Of a stretch of DNA of 32,154 nt, positions 8,797-18,483 are shown in pieces. The position numbers were made by a program, and so were the translations under genes. Location: the NCBI GenBank assembly GCA_031264865.1, contig JAISDJ010000374.1:1-32154 (forward strand), written 5' to 3'. The first letter of the stretch is position 1; every line of letters starts with the position of its first letter. This DNA comes from Tannerellaceae bacterium. Lineage in GTDB: Bacteria > Bacteroidota > Bacteroidia > Bacteroidales > Tannerellaceae. The notes under the pieces were generated by a model that did no database searches, had not been told where the DNA came from, and saw nothing but the letters and a program-made list of their open reading frames with translations.

Positions 8797-10809
8797 TTAT
8801 TTCTGACTGAAAAACCCGGTTACTCTATCCGGAGATAACATTTGCCAGAGGGAAGCGACCGTCCATCCCGGAGCAAAAATATCGTTATAGAATCCTTTGC
8901 CATTCTTACCATAGTCCCAATTCGTATGTTGAACTACTTCGGGATAATAACCGACTTTTCCGATATTGAATAAATGTTCTTTTACCGGCATCAGTTGAAG
9001 CATGGATGTTTTAATTACGGATGAAAAAGCGGAGAAGTGCGGTTCTTTCCGCTCATTCGCTAACCAATCCAATACTGTGGCAAATTCGAAGATGAATACA
9101 TCTATATGATTATTTTCCACCGATACATTTCCCCATCCCCTGGAAAGAAAACCTACATCGCCCAGCATCTGTCCCTGTGCAAAAGGTACATCCCACATAT
9201 AGTACCAGGAAAGACAGAAATAGGCTGCTTGTTTACACAGGTCGATGTAATGCGCGCGTTCTTCCCCTCGGGTTACCATCGACAGGTAATGCATGGCCGT
9301 AGAGGCGTATAGAGAGGCTTCTTTATCTTCGCAATTAGCATCTAATGTAGAAGAGAAATAGTCGGATTTGGATATCAGTTCTTTTTCCAAGTAAACGGCT
9401 GTCTGGCGGGCAGACTCCAGATAGGATTTATCGTTAAAATAATGATATGCCATTGTAAAAGGTAATGTGGCTGAGGGTGTACTACCACCGGAGGCGTCGG
9501 ATACGGTAAAATGGTCGTCGAATTTCCGTGGGAAACTACCATCAGCGCCTTGCAGCTTACTGAAATTAGTCAGCAGTGTCCGGATTTTTGTTTCCCATTC
9601 CGGGTGTTTTCTTCCTTTTTTCTTCTCGTAAGCTAAATAATGAAGGATGGCAAAAGCGCCTTCCGACTGGCGGCGGATACTGAAAATGGTTTGTTCTTCT
9701 TCTCTCTCATAATTCACAAATTCACGGAAGAAACCGGCCGGTGTAAACCCATGGGCAAGATAGCTGTCGAAGACATTATTTGCTTTTTTCACCAAATCAG
9801 CCTGGTTTGTTTCCTCTCCGTATTCGAGAGCATTGAAAGCATTCAGAAGAACGCGCCCAACAAATCCAACCTCTATTGAAGCCGTACTTTCACAATCATC
9901 TGTCCGCATATGGACGCCTGAAAAATACTTCAGCTCATATCGGTCTACATAACTTTCAGTAAAGAAATTGGATAATATTTTCTTTGCCGACGTCTTGTCG
10001 TAGGGCGTTTTTACTTCCTGCGGAGTAAAAGAGTCGAAAGAATAATTCCAGGTATCGGCAATAAACGCAGAATAATCCGGGGCGTTCCCTTTTCGTATCT
10101 CCCAAACCAACTCACGAGACTCTCCTTTCTCGAGTTTCTCAAAGGTCTGTACAGGAGGGATAAGGGTTAGTTTGCGGATGTAGGTTTGGGGCGCTTCATG
10201 GTAAGGGAAACCGAATACCAAGGCTGCGTTTCCTGAAACATTTCGGAATCCGGTAAATCCCAAGGATGTTTTTCCACTTAGGATCACTTCTCCGGACGTA
10301 TGTGTCGTTAACGTTTCGTGCCTTGATTTTTCCAAACGCAGTACCGTGTAATAATCACCGCTTTTTTCATTATATACACCCGTGAGCGGTGTACTCAGCC
10401 GGTCTTCCCGTACCTGCCAGCTATCACTTGTATAGAAAGAAGGGGCTTCTTTCGGAGATCGCAGATTCCTTCGATACCAGAATCCGGGCATATAAAACTG
10501 ACAATCGGTATGGCTTACCGAAGGCAAGGGGTATATTTCTTCGTAGCTGTAATATACCTTCTCTTTGGCTGTCAGGGTTACTTTGATCCGGGTTACCAAA
10601 GACGTTTCCGATACTTCATGTCGTATGGATAAAGGGAGCTCCTGCTCTGCCGTAAGATCACCGTTTGCATCCTCTTTTAAAGTGTATGCGACAGCCGGAT
10701 TACCAGGTGATTTTATACAGATGCTACTGGTTGTAAAGGTTGTTTCTGTTGCCGTAAGAATCCATTGGCATAAAAACAAAGAAGTCAGTAAATAAATGTA
10801 CTTTCTCAT
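8797..10809 (-). CDS. Secreted protein of unknown family, first gene of PUL operon
   Basis: I do not recognise a named family in this 670-residue protein. A signal peptide occupies about residues 1-20. Residues 22-250 look beta-rich. Residues 270-660 look helical and repeating, with aromatic and charged motifs (RTDDCESTASIEVGFVGR, RRQSEGAFAILHYLAY, LGDVGFLSRGWGNVSVENNH) reminiscent of the (alpha/alpha)6 barrels of glycosidases and polysaccharide lyases. As first gene of the operon, 24 bp before susC, it is probably a carbohydrate-active enzyme or glycan-binding protein. Candidate acidic residues include Asp304, Asp305 and Glu307, but no catalytic role can be assigned. The gene itself is certain; the fold is inferred. 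Confidence 0.85.
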   Translation of the reverse strand: MRKYIYLLTSLFLCQWILTATETTFTTSSICIKSPGNPAVAYTLKEDANGDLTAEQELPLSIRHEVSETSLVTRIKVTLTAKEKVYYSYEEIYPLPSVSHTDCQFYMPGFWYRRNLRSPKEAPSFYTSDSWQVREDRLSTPLTGVYNEKSGDYYTVLRLEKSRHETLTTHTSGEVILSGKTSLGFTGFRNVSGNAALVFGFPYHEAPQTYIRKLTLIPPVQTFEKLEKGESRELVWEIRKGNAPDYSAFIADTWNYSFDSFTPQEVKTPYDKTSAKKILSNFFTESYVDRYELKYFSGVHMRTDDCESTASIEVGFVGRVLLNAFNALEYGEETNQADLVKKANNVFDSYLAHGFTPAGFFREFVNYEREEEQTIFSIRRQSEGAFAILHYLAYEKKKGRKHPEWETKIRTLLTNFSKLQGADGSFPRKFDDHFTVSDASGGSTPSATLPFTMAYHYFNDKSYLESARQTAVYLEKELISKSDYFSSTLDANCEDKEASLYASTAMHYLSMVTRGEERAHYIDLCKQAAYFCLSWYYMWDVPFAQGQMLGDVGFLSRGWGNVSVENNHIDVFIFEFATVLDWLANERKEPHFSAFSSVIKTSMLQLMPVKEHLFNIGKVGYYPEVVQHTNWDYGKNGKGFYNDIFAPGWTVASLWQMLSPDRVTGFFSQK

Positions 10810-10835
10810 AATATATCTTCTTTAAGTTCGCAATA

Positions 10836-10843
10836 CAAAGCTA
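10836..10843 (-). promoter_or_regulatory. Candidate -7 element of the PUL operon promoter
   Basis: TAGCTTTG on the minus strand matches the Bacteroidota -7 consensus TAnnTTTG and lies 27 bp before the first gene's ATG, giving a short leader. No clear -33 TTG lies at the right distance, which fits a promoter that needs an activator such as the divergent HTCS. Confidence 0.5.
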
Positions 10844-11004
10844 TATTAATATGACTCTCGGAGGAAACTATTTTTTGATGAAAAAAGGATAAAAATGAAG
10901 ATAAGTTCTTGTTTGACTAAAAAATTTCATTGATTGGCTATAAAATACGCTTATTTTCGGAAGTCGTAGTATGATGCGTCTGTTCGAATCTGATAAATTT
11001 CGTA

Positions 11005-11012
11005 TACATTTG
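11005..11012 (+). promoter_or_regulatory. Candidate -7 element of the HTCS promoter
   Basis: TACATTTG matches TAnnTTTG and lies 38 bp upstream of the HTCS ATG. The -33 position is poor (TGTTCG around 10981-10986), suggesting weak constitutive expression. The intergenic region 10810-11050 is shared with the divergent PUL operon and should contain the HTCS binding sites; no obvious direct repeat was found there. Confidence 0.45.
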
Positions 11013-11050
11013 ATTGCTGAATTTTATTATTTGACTTACAAGGGTATATT

Positions 11051-14000
11051 ATGATAAAAAGTATACTATTCTTAGCTTCACTATCTCTGTGCATCATTTT
11101 CCCTCTTTTCTCCCAGGAAAATTCAGATTTTCATTTCCGTAAAATACGGGTGGACGAAGGTTTGTCGGAAAATGCCATTTATAGTATTTTACAGGATAAG
11201 AAAGGTTTTATCTGGTTTGGGACAAAAGACGGCCTAAATCGTTATGATGGGAGTGATTTCCGTATTTTCCGGAACAATACACAAAACAATCAGTCTATCG
11301 GAAATAATTTTATCCGAAGTATGATAGAAGGAGAAAATGGGTTTATCTATATCGGGACAGATATCGGATTAAACATTATGAATGAACAAGAGGAAACATT
11401 CACCAAAGTGACTGCTCAAACCCCTGAAGGTAATACGATTACTTCCGCCGTAAATGCTTTTTATATGGACAAAGACAGCGCGATATGGATAGCAACCATG
11501 GCACAGGGACTTTTTAAATATCTTCCGAAAAAAAAGGAACTAAAGCAAATTAAGATTAAAGACAACAAGATAATCAGTCCTGTCTGGGTTATTTATGAAG
11601 ATATGGCCGGTTCTATTTGGGTTGGGACACGCATGGGCCTGTTGCGTTATAAGGAAGACACAGAAGAGTTGGAAACCGTAGAGAACATGTATTACATGTC
11701 GGGAAACTATGAGTACGAGATTCTTTCCGTATGGGAAGACCAGAAAGGAAATTTCTGGCTCGGAACCTGGTCGGAAGGTTTAAAGCAATATAATAAACAA
11801 AACAACACCTATGTTTCGTATCTGGACGGACAAAACAATTCGCCTTATGTTACTCATATACGCTGCCTGTTGCCTTACGACGAGCGTTCTCTATTGGTAG
11901 GTTCGGACGACGGATTATATCTTTTCGACCTAGACGACATGTCCTCCCGGCGATTGGATATCCCGCTGTTGTCTTATAGCCTGAGCGACCAGAATGTTTA
12001 CTCGATGCTGAAAGACCAGGAAGGTGGAATCTGGATTGGCAGTTATTTTGGTGGAATCAATTACCTGAATCCTTCTACATTACGTATGGAGACCTATTAT
12101 CCGCATATAGCCCCAAAAGCATTATCGGGGAAAGCAGTCAGCCAGTTTTGCGAAGATGCTTCGGGCAATCTATGGATTGCAACGGAAGATGGCGGCGTAA
12201 ACTATTTCAATGTGCAGACTAAAAGTATTACACAGCCTATTCATACTTCTTATCATAACACGCATGCTTTATTACTCGACGGAGACGAACTATGGATCGG
12301 TACCTTCTCCAGAGGAATTGATATATATAATGTAAGAACACACGAAATCACTAATTTCCGAAATAAAGAAGAAGATAGTTTAACGCTCAATGATGATTGT
12401 GTATTTGCTCTTTATAAAACGAAAAAGGGCGACATTTATGTCGGTACAACTGTAGGGCTTAATAAATTTGATAAGGCAAGCCGTACGTTTACCCGAATCC
12501 CGGAAGTATCTGATTTTATCTATGATATTAAAGAAGATGAGAATGAAAATCTGTGGCTTGCAACCTATGGGCGGGGCGCCATGCGTCTGGACACGCGGGC
12601 GGGTGAATGGATTCATTATGATACGATACAGACCCGGAATAACCCAATCATCGGAAGTAAACTTACCGGTATTTATATCGACAGCCAAAAGAGAACGCTT
12701 TTTTCCAGTGAGGGAAAAGGTATTTTCATCTACGATAACCGGAACGATACTTTCATCAATATCTCCGAAACAGAAGGGTTGCCTAATAATGTAGTATATG
12801 GTATCCTGGATGATCCTTTGGGTAATCTCTGGATCAGTTGTAATAAGGGTTTGGTGCGTTTTAAGACGTCCGACCCGTCTACTTATAAATTGTATGACAA
12901 AGAAGACGGCTTACAGAGTAACCAGTTCAATTATAAATCGAGCCTTAAGACCCGTGATGGTAAATTCTACTTTGGAGGCATCAATGGCTTTAATTCCTTT
13001 TTCCCACAGGATGTAACCAAAAACGGAAATGAAATCATTCCGCCGGTAGAAATTATAGGGGTCAGCCTGTTAGGACATTCGGAAACCAGCCTGGAAAAAG
13101 AAATACAGATCAACGTAAACAAACGGGAAAAGATTACGTTACCTTATAACCGGTCTTCTTTTACCATTTCTTACGTAAGCCTGAGTTATATGACACCCAC
13201 TAAAAATCAATACGCGTATCGTTTGGAAGGAATTGACTCCCAATGGAACTATGCGCGGAACAACAAGAGTATGACATACGTAAACCTGTCGCCCGGTAAA
13301 TACCTTTTTCAGGTAAAAGGAACAAATAATGATGGCCTGTGGAACGAAACAGGCGCCTCCATACAAATAGAAATCAAACCTCCTTTCTGGCTCTCTTTAC
13401 CGGCAAAGATCGTTTATGCCTTATTATCGCTGCTGCTGTGTTATCTCGTTATATCTTTGTACCTTAAAAAGAGCCGGGAGAAGCATCGACAGATATTGGA
13501 AAACTACAAAACACAACAGGAAACGCTCGCCTTTAAATCCAAAATAGATTTCTTTACAACGATAGCCCATGAGATACGAACGCCTCTAAGCCTGATTTCG
13601 GCTCCTCTGGAAGAGGTCATCAACTCGGAGGAAGGGAGTGACGACACCAAACAAAATCTTTCCATTATAGAAAAGAATTGTAACCGTTTGAAAGAACTGA
13701 TCAATCAATTGCTGGATTTCAGGAAAATGGATTCTACCCGGTACATAATCAATCCAAAGATCATTAATCTCAACGATCTTTTACAGGAACTATACGATCG
13801 GTTCAGAAAAACGGCACAACAGAAAGGGATTGATATAGAGCTCCAAATGCTTCAGGATAAAACAGAAATGACCGTCTTATCCGATGAAGACGCCTTGACA
13901 AAAATTATCGGAAATCTACTGACTAATGCATTGAAGTATACACAAAATAAGATTATTCTTACCGTAAGGAAAAATACAGATCATTCCTTTACTGTGAAGG

Positions 14001-15049
14001 TAACAGATAATGGACGGGGCATATCCGAACATCATAAAACACTTATCTTTGATCCTTTCTATCAGGTTCAGAAAGAAGACGCAACGATTGGTACCGGATT
14101 AGGACTATCACTGGTGAAAAATCTGACGGAAATCCTTGAAGGAACAATCCGGGTGGAGGATAACCCGGCAGGAGGAACTCAATTTGAATTTACATTCCGG
14201 GATATCCCCAATGAAGAAAAGGAAAAAAGGCTGGAACCGCAGATACCGGAGACTGATTTTTCTTTATCCGCAGATAATAACCGACATTCTATTCTTGTAG
14301 TGGAAGATAATTCGGACATGGCGCTTTTTATTGTAAATTCCCTTCAACATGAGTATAATGTGGATGCAGCGCCAGATGCAGATAAAGCCTTTCAGTTACT
14401 AAACGAGAATACGTATGAGATCATTCTATCAGATATCATGATGCCGGGTACGGATGGCATTTCCTTTACAAAACGATTACGTTCCGATTTGAATTACAGC
14501 CATATTCCTGTCATTCTTTTATCAGCCCGAACGGAAAATGCTGTAAAAGTAGAAGGTTTACTTTCAGGAGCAGATGCTTTTATAGAAAAACCTTTTTCTA
14601 TTTCTTACCTGAAAGCCCAGATAGCAAGTTTGTTAGAGAACAGGAAAACGATACTGGAAGCATTTAACCGTTCGCCCTTAGCCTCTTATTCCGTGTTGGT
14701 CAACAATAAGAATGATGAAATTTTCCTGGCTAAACTGAATGAAGAGATTGAAAAACATATTTCCGATGAAAACTTCTCCGTTGATTCGCTGACTGAAATA
14801 TTCAATATGAGCCGCTCAAACCTGCAACGCAAACTGAAAAGCATCAGCGGAGTTACCCCCGGTGACTACTTACGAAACTACCGTTTGAAAAAAGCCTGTA
14901 AACTCCTGCTCGAAACGGATATGCGAATCAACGAAGTAGCCTTCAGTGTAGGTTTCAATTCGCCTTCTTATTTTGCCAAAGTCTTTTATAAAATGTACCA
15001 CATGCTACCCAAAGAGTTTATGCAGAAGTATATAGATGATTCGCAATAA
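11051..15049 (+). CDS. Hybrid two-component system regulator (HTCS), PUL activator
   Basis: A 1332-residue fusion of sensor kinase, response regulator and transcription factor. Residues 1-21 are a signal peptide. About 28-655 form the periplasmic double propeller, with many IWIGT/NLWIAT Reg_prop motifs, and about 690-778 the Y_Y_Y domain. A membrane helix lies at about 783-804. The dimerisation helix has His840 in TTIAHEIRTPLSL. The HATPase domain shows GNLLTNALKYT (Asn955, Asn959), DNGRGI and GTGLGLSL. The receiver has Glu1085/Asp1086, phospho-acceptor Asp1128 in LSDIMMPG, and Lys1180. An AraC-type helix-turn-helix covers about 1230-1328. All key residues are intact. It probably senses a glycan product in the periplasm and activates the divergent PUL operon. 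Confidence 0.97.
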   Translation: MIKSILFLASLSLCIIFPLFSQENSDFHFRKIRVDEGLSENAIYSILQDKKGFIWFGTKDGLNRYDGSDFRIFRNNTQNNQSIGNNFIRSMIEGENGFIYIGTDIGLNIMNEQEETFTKVTAQTPEGNTITSAVNAFYMDKDSAIWIATMAQGLFKYLPKKKELKQIKIKDNKIISPVWVIYEDMAGSIWVGTRMGLLRYKEDTEELETVENMYYMSGNYEYEILSVWEDQKGNFWLGTWSEGLKQYNKQNNTYVSYLDGQNNSPYVTHIRCLLPYDERSLLVGSDDGLYLFDLDDMSSRRLDIPLLSYSLSDQNVYSMLKDQEGGIWIGSYFGGINYLNPSTLRMETYYPHIAPKALSGKAVSQFCEDASGNLWIATEDGGVNYFNVQTKSITQPIHTSYHNTHALLLDGDELWIGTFSRGIDIYNVRTHEITNFRNKEEDSLTLNDDCVFALYKTKKGDIYVGTTVGLNKFDKASRTFTRIPEVSDFIYDIKEDENENLWLATYGRGAMRLDTRAGEWIHYDTIQTRNNPIIGSKLTGIYIDSQKRTLFSSEGKGIFIYDNRNDTFINISETEGLPNNVVYGILDDPLGNLWISCNKGLVRFKTSDPSTYKLYDKEDGLQSNQFNYKSSLKTRDGKFYFGGINGFNSFFPQDVTKNGNEIIPPVEIIGVSLLGHSETSLEKEIQINVNKREKITLPYNRSSFTISYVSLSYMTPTKNQYAYRLEGIDSQWNYARNNKSMTYVNLSPGKYLFQVKGTNNDGLWNETGASIQIEIKPPFWLSLPAKIVYALLSLLLCYLVISLYLKKSREKHRQILENYKTQQETLAFKSKIDFFTTIAHEIRTPLSLISAPLEEVINSEEGSDDTKQNLSIIEKNCNRLKELINQLLDFRKMDSTRYIINPKIINLNDLLQELYDRFRKTAQQKGIDIELQMLQDKTEMTVLSDEDALTKIIGNLLTNALKYTQNKIILTVRKNTDHSFTVKVTDNGRGISEHHKTLIFDPFYQVQKEDATIGTGLGLSLVKNLTEILEGTIRVEDNPAGGTQFEFTFRDIPNEEKEKRLEPQIPETDFSLSADNNRHSILVVEDNSDMALFIVNSLQHEYNVDAAPDADKAFQLLNENTYEIILSDIMMPGTDGISFTKRLRSDLNYSHIPVILLSARTENAVKVEGLLSGADAFIEKPFSISYLKAQIASLLENRKTILEAFNRSPLASYSVLVNNKNDEIFLAKLNEEIEKHISDENFSVDSLTEIFNMSRSNLQRKLKSISGVTPGDYLRNYRLKKACKLLLETDMRINEVAFSVGFNSPSYFAKVFYKMYHMLPKEFMQKYIDDSQ

Positions 15050-15090
15050 ACGATACGTTCACGTTGCAACTTCCCCCTCTATAAAAAGGC

Positions 15091-15116
15091 GCCTACCTTT
15101 TCGCAAAAAGGTAGGC
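15091..15116 (+). terminator. Hairpin after HTCS, terminator-like without T-tract
   Basis: GCCTACCTTTT (15091-15101) pairs perfectly with 15106-15116 across a four-base loop (CGCA), 42 bp after the HTCS stop. The sequence that follows (ATGAAGAACA) lacks a T-run, so termination efficiency is uncertain. Confidence 0.5.
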
Positions 15117-15155
15117 ATGAAGAACAAAAAACTACGTAAATTTCGCAAAAATCCG

Positions 15156-15224
15156 AATTTAGCTAAATTTTAATTAGAAAAATGCGTCTACATGCGGTTA
15201 TACGAAAATATTTAGTTTAATTTG
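15156..15224 (+). promoter_or_regulatory. Putative promoter region of the DUF349 gene, with 14-bp palindrome
   Basis: AATTTAGCTAAATT (15156-15169) is a perfect 14-bp palindrome. TTAATTTG (15217-15224) differs by one base from the -7 consensus TAnnTTTG and sits 48 bp before the ATG at 15273. No good -33 element was seen. Both assignments are tentative. Confidence 0.3.
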
Positions 15225-15272
15225 TGACTTAATAAAGGAAAATACATCCTTTTTCTTAAAAATGCATTGAAT

Positions 15273-17207
15273 ATGAAGGACACTCATGAAACTAATCTGC
15301 CAACAGAAGAGAATGGTAGATTAGAAGAAACTGAAGCATCGGAAGTTACTACTGAAAACACCATGGAAAACACCATTGTAGCTGAATCTATGGAAAAGGA
15401 AGATTCTATTGTTGAACAACCGGCAGAAGAAGCGCCGGTAGAAGAAGTAAACGAAGAAGTCGTCAATACAATTTCCGAAGAAGCGATTCCCGTGAATAGT
15501 AACAAACCGACTAAAGAGGAAATTCTGTCCAAACTTATCGAGTTAGTGGAAAGTCCGGTGGAAAACATCCGTAACGAAATAGAATCTTTAAAGCAGGCAT
15601 ATTATAAGATTCACAGGGGAGAAGTAGACGAATTAAAGAAGGCATTTCTTGAAGAAGGAGGTGACGAAAAAGATTTTCAGGCTCCTCAGGATGAAACGGA
15701 AGAGAAAATAAAAGAACTTCTTGTGCAGTATAAAGAGAAAAAGGCAAATTTACATGCAGAAGAAGAGCAATTAAAAGCAGCCAACTACGCTTTGAAGCTT
15801 CAATTAATCTATAGACTGAAAGAACTAACGGAAAGCCAGGCCGATTTCAATAAGCTTTATAACGGATTTAAAGAGATACAACAGAGGTGGAAAGAAACGA
15901 AACTGATTCCACAGGAACACGCAAGTGAATTGTATAAAAGCTATCAGTTATATAGTGAACGTTTTTACGATATAATCAAGATAAACAACCAGTTCCGCGA
16001 CTACGACTTCAAAAAGAACCTGGAAATGAAAACAGCGCTTTGCGAAACAGTAGAAAAACTAATTGATGAACAGGATGTGATATCGGCCTTCCACCAATTA
16101 CAAAAACTACATCAACAATGGCGCGAAATTGGTCCTGTGGCAAAAGAACTTCGGGAAGATTTGTGGACGCGGTTTAAAGCAGCATCAACAGCTATAAACA
16201 AACGGCATCAACAGTATTTTGAATCGCTTAAAGATAAAGAACAAGACAATCTGGATGCTAAAACAGCTATTTGCGAACAAATCGAAAACATCGATTTCAG
16301 TCTGCTAAAAACCTTTAAAGATTGGGAAGAAAAGAACAAAGAAGTTATTGGTTTACAAGAAAAATGGAAAACGATCGGTTTCGCTCCTAAAAAATATAAC
16401 GTAAAAATATTCGAGCGCTTCCGTGAGGCATGTGATAGCTATTTTAACAAGAAAAGTGATTTTTACAAAGGCATTAAAGAAAATATGGAGAAAAACCTCC
16501 AGCTAAAAACGGCCTTATGTGAAAAAGCAGAAGCACTGAAAGACAGTACGGACTGGAAAGAGACGGCCGAAAAGATGATTGCTTTGCAAAAAGAATGGAA
16601 AACTATCGGTTCCGTCGCCCGTAAACACTCCGATATGGTCTGGAAGCGTTTTATCACGGCTTGTGATTATTTCTTTGAAGAAAAGAATAAAAATGTAACT
16701 TCTCAAAAAAGTGTTGAGCAGACAAACCTAACGGCAAAAAAAGAACTGATAGGAAAAATCAATGCATTAGACGATCGTTTGGAATATGATACTGCTTTGA
16801 CAACATTAAAAGAATATATGGCTGAGTGGGCTACTATTGGCTTTGTTCCTTTCAAAGAAAAAGGTAAAATATACAAAGAATACCACGAAGCTATCGACAA
16901 ACAGTTCGATCGCTTGAAAGTAGACCAAAGTGAGCGCAAAATGGAATCTTTCCGGAATAATCTCAACGAAATGGCCGGCGGAGAAAAAGGCAAAGGAAAA
17001 CTTTATGGAGAACGAGAAAAACTTATGCGTGCCTACGAACGTATGAAAAACGAACTACAAACGTATGAAAATAATATCGGATTCCTTAGCATTTCTTCAA
17101 AAGGCGGAGGTGGCCTTGTAAAAGAAATGGAGCGTAAAATTGAAAAATTAAAAGAAGAGATGGCGCTTATCGTGAAAAAGATTGACGCTATCGACGAAAA
17201 TTTATAA
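15273..17207 (+). CDS. DUF349 repeat protein
   Basis: A 644-residue cytoplasmic protein. Residues 1-80 are acidic, Glu-rich and probably disordered. Five DUF349 helical repeats of about 75 residues follow, each marked by a W-x3-G core: QQRWKETKLIP, HQQWREIGPVA, QEKWKTIGFAP, QKEWKTIGSVA and MAEWATIGFVP. A coiled-coil tail (KEMERKIEKLKEEM) ends it. The repeats are charged and may bind nucleic acid or ribosomes, but I know of no established function that fits. I chose the ATG at 15273; an in-frame TTG at 15267 would add two residues but is a weaker start. There is no signal peptide. An intrinsic terminator follows at 17220. Confidence 0.9.
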   Translation: MKDTHETNLPTEENGRLEETEASEVTTENTMENTIVAESMEKEDSIVEQPAEEAPVEEVNEEVVNTISEEAIPVNSNKPTKEEILSKLIELVESPVENIRNEIESLKQAYYKIHRGEVDELKKAFLEEGGDEKDFQAPQDETEEKIKELLVQYKEKKANLHAEEEQLKAANYALKLQLIYRLKELTESQADFNKLYNGFKEIQQRWKETKLIPQEHASELYKSYQLYSERFYDIIKINNQFRDYDFKKNLEMKTALCETVEKLIDEQDVISAFHQLQKLHQQWREIGPVAKELREDLWTRFKAASTAINKRHQQYFESLKDKEQDNLDAKTAICEQIENIDFSLLKTFKDWEEKNKEVIGLQEKWKTIGFAPKKYNVKIFERFREACDSYFNKKSDFYKGIKENMEKNLQLKTALCEKAEALKDSTDWKETAEKMIALQKEWKTIGSVARKHSDMVWKRFITACDYFFEEKNKNVTSQKSVEQTNLTAKKELIGKINALDDRLEYDTALTTLKEYMAEWATIGFVPFKEKGKIYKEYHEAIDKQFDRLKVDQSERKMESFRNNLNEMAGGEKGKGKLYGEREKLMRAYERMKNELQTYENNIGFLSISSKGGGGLVKEMERKIEKLKEEMALIVKKIDAIDENL

Positions 17208-17219
17208 TAAAATGTATAA

Positions 17220-17251
17220 AGAGCTGCTTTAGAAGCGGCTCTTTTGCTTTT
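17220..17251 (+). terminator. Intrinsic terminator after the DUF349 gene
   Basis: AGAGCTGCTT (17220-17229) pairs with AAGCGGCTCT (17233-17242) with one G-U pair and a three-base loop, followed by TTTGCTTTT. This is a good rho-independent terminator for the DUF349 transcript. It ends only about 12 bp before the next ATG, so the downstream gene needs read-through or an internal promoter. Confidence 0.8.
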
Positions 17252-17262
17252 ATCTCATTATT

Positions 17263-18468
17263 ATGAAACCCAAGCTGCACTATTATAATCCCGGACATGA
17301 AACGGCAGCGTTACAAGGTACAGCCAATTATACTCCTCCGGCTAATGTACAGAAGATGCTGGGCGAACTGGCCTTGTTGCCTGTTTGGTATGCAGATAAG
17401 GGAGATTATGTATATACAGAAAAGAACGTGCAGCCCAACTTTTTATCGTTATTGCCTGAAGAGATACGCCCGGAGGTTACGATTGTTTCAAAGGAAGCCT
17501 TACACCTGCATGCGTCATCATTCCCTGAGATGCAGGCTGCTCCCTGGGGACTGTCCCTACAAAGTACTAAGTTCTATAAGAATTTAATAAGCAGGTATAA
17601 CGTTACAATAGAGCTCCCCGTATGGAAAGATGATTATATAAGATTAACCGGAAGGCAAACGGGAGCTGCGTGTTTTAAGAAAATAGGTCAACTTCTTCCT
17701 GATGCCTCTTTCCCATCGTTTCCTCTTTTCTTTTCGAAGTTACCGGATATAGAAGCCTGGCTTTACGAACATACTGGAGCGTCTGTTATAAAAACACCTT
17801 ATTCATCATCAGGAAGGGGTTTGTTGTGGTTGGATGATGGTACGCTAAAGGATAAAGATAGAAATTGGATAAAAGGGGCGCTCAAAAAACAAGGAAGCGT
17901 CAGTATTGAGCCCGTTTTGGATGCAAGCCTTAACTTTGCCATGGAGTTCTTTATCAATGAACAGGGAAATGTAAGGTATGAAGGATTATCTGTTTTCGAA
18001 ACATCCCCAAAAGGAGCGTATCGAGGCAACAGACTCATGGCTCAGGAAGATTTGGAAAATGTGGTTTCTTTTTCCATCGGAAAAGCATTGTTTCAACAGG
18101 TGAAAGAAGCTGCGGCAGAAGCCATCAGGGAGATTTATGCAGGATATTCCGGCTATATTGGCATTGACATGCTGGTATACAAAACTACAAAAGGGCAAAA
18201 CGCCCTCCATCCCTGTATAGAAGTTAATATGCGTTACACGATGGGAATGGTAGCTATCAAGTTAGTTGAAAAATACATCCACCCCGATGCGAAAGGTATT
18301 TTCAATCTCTTGTATGATGTCGAACCTGAAATTGTAGCCAACGCCCATCGGAAAAATCAAAAAGAGTATCCCCTTACATTTAAAGACGGTAAACTAAGAA
18401 GCGGCTATTTGTCGCTTTGTCCCGTTACCAAACAGACACATTACATTGCCTATGTCATTATTCAATAA
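17263..18468 (+). CDS. ATP-grasp-like protein of unknown substrate
   Basis: A 401-residue cytoplasmic protein with features of an ATP-grasp ligase but no recognised named family. Lys177 in VIKTPYSSSGRG, with its Ser/Gly-rich loop (181-186), resembles the ATP-binding loop. Asp301 (YIGIDML) and Glu319-x-Asn321-x-Arg323 (CIEVNMRYTMG) match the Mg-binding residues of the fold. The N-terminus (MKPKLHYYNPGHETA) is distinctive and looks like a separate pre-ATP-grasp domain. Members of the fold join a carboxylate to an amine or thiol; the substrate here is unknown. It is followed after 15 bp by the DUF2807 lipoprotein gene and probably co-transcribed with it. A terminator hairpin sits directly upstream. 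Confidence 0.82.
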   Translation: MKPKLHYYNPGHETAALQGTANYTPPANVQKMLGELALLPVWYADKGDYVYTEKNVQPNFLSLLPEEIRPEVTIVSKEALHLHASSFPEMQAAPWGLSLQSTKFYKNLISRYNVTIELPVWKDDYIRLTGRQTGAACFKKIGQLLPDASFPSFPLFFSKLPDIEAWLYEHTGASVIKTPYSSSGRGLLWLDDGTLKDKDRNWIKGALKKQGSVSIEPVLDASLNFAMEFFINEQGNVRYEGLSVFETSPKGAYRGNRLMAQEDLENVVSFSIGKALFQQVKEAAAEAIREIYAGYSGYIGIDMLVYKTTKGQNALHPCIEVNMRYTMGMVAIKLVEKYIHPDAKGIFNLLYDVEPEIVANAHRKNQKEYPLTFKDGKLRSGYLSLCPVTKQTHYIAYVIIQ

Positions 18469-18483
18469 AAACAACATAAAAAC

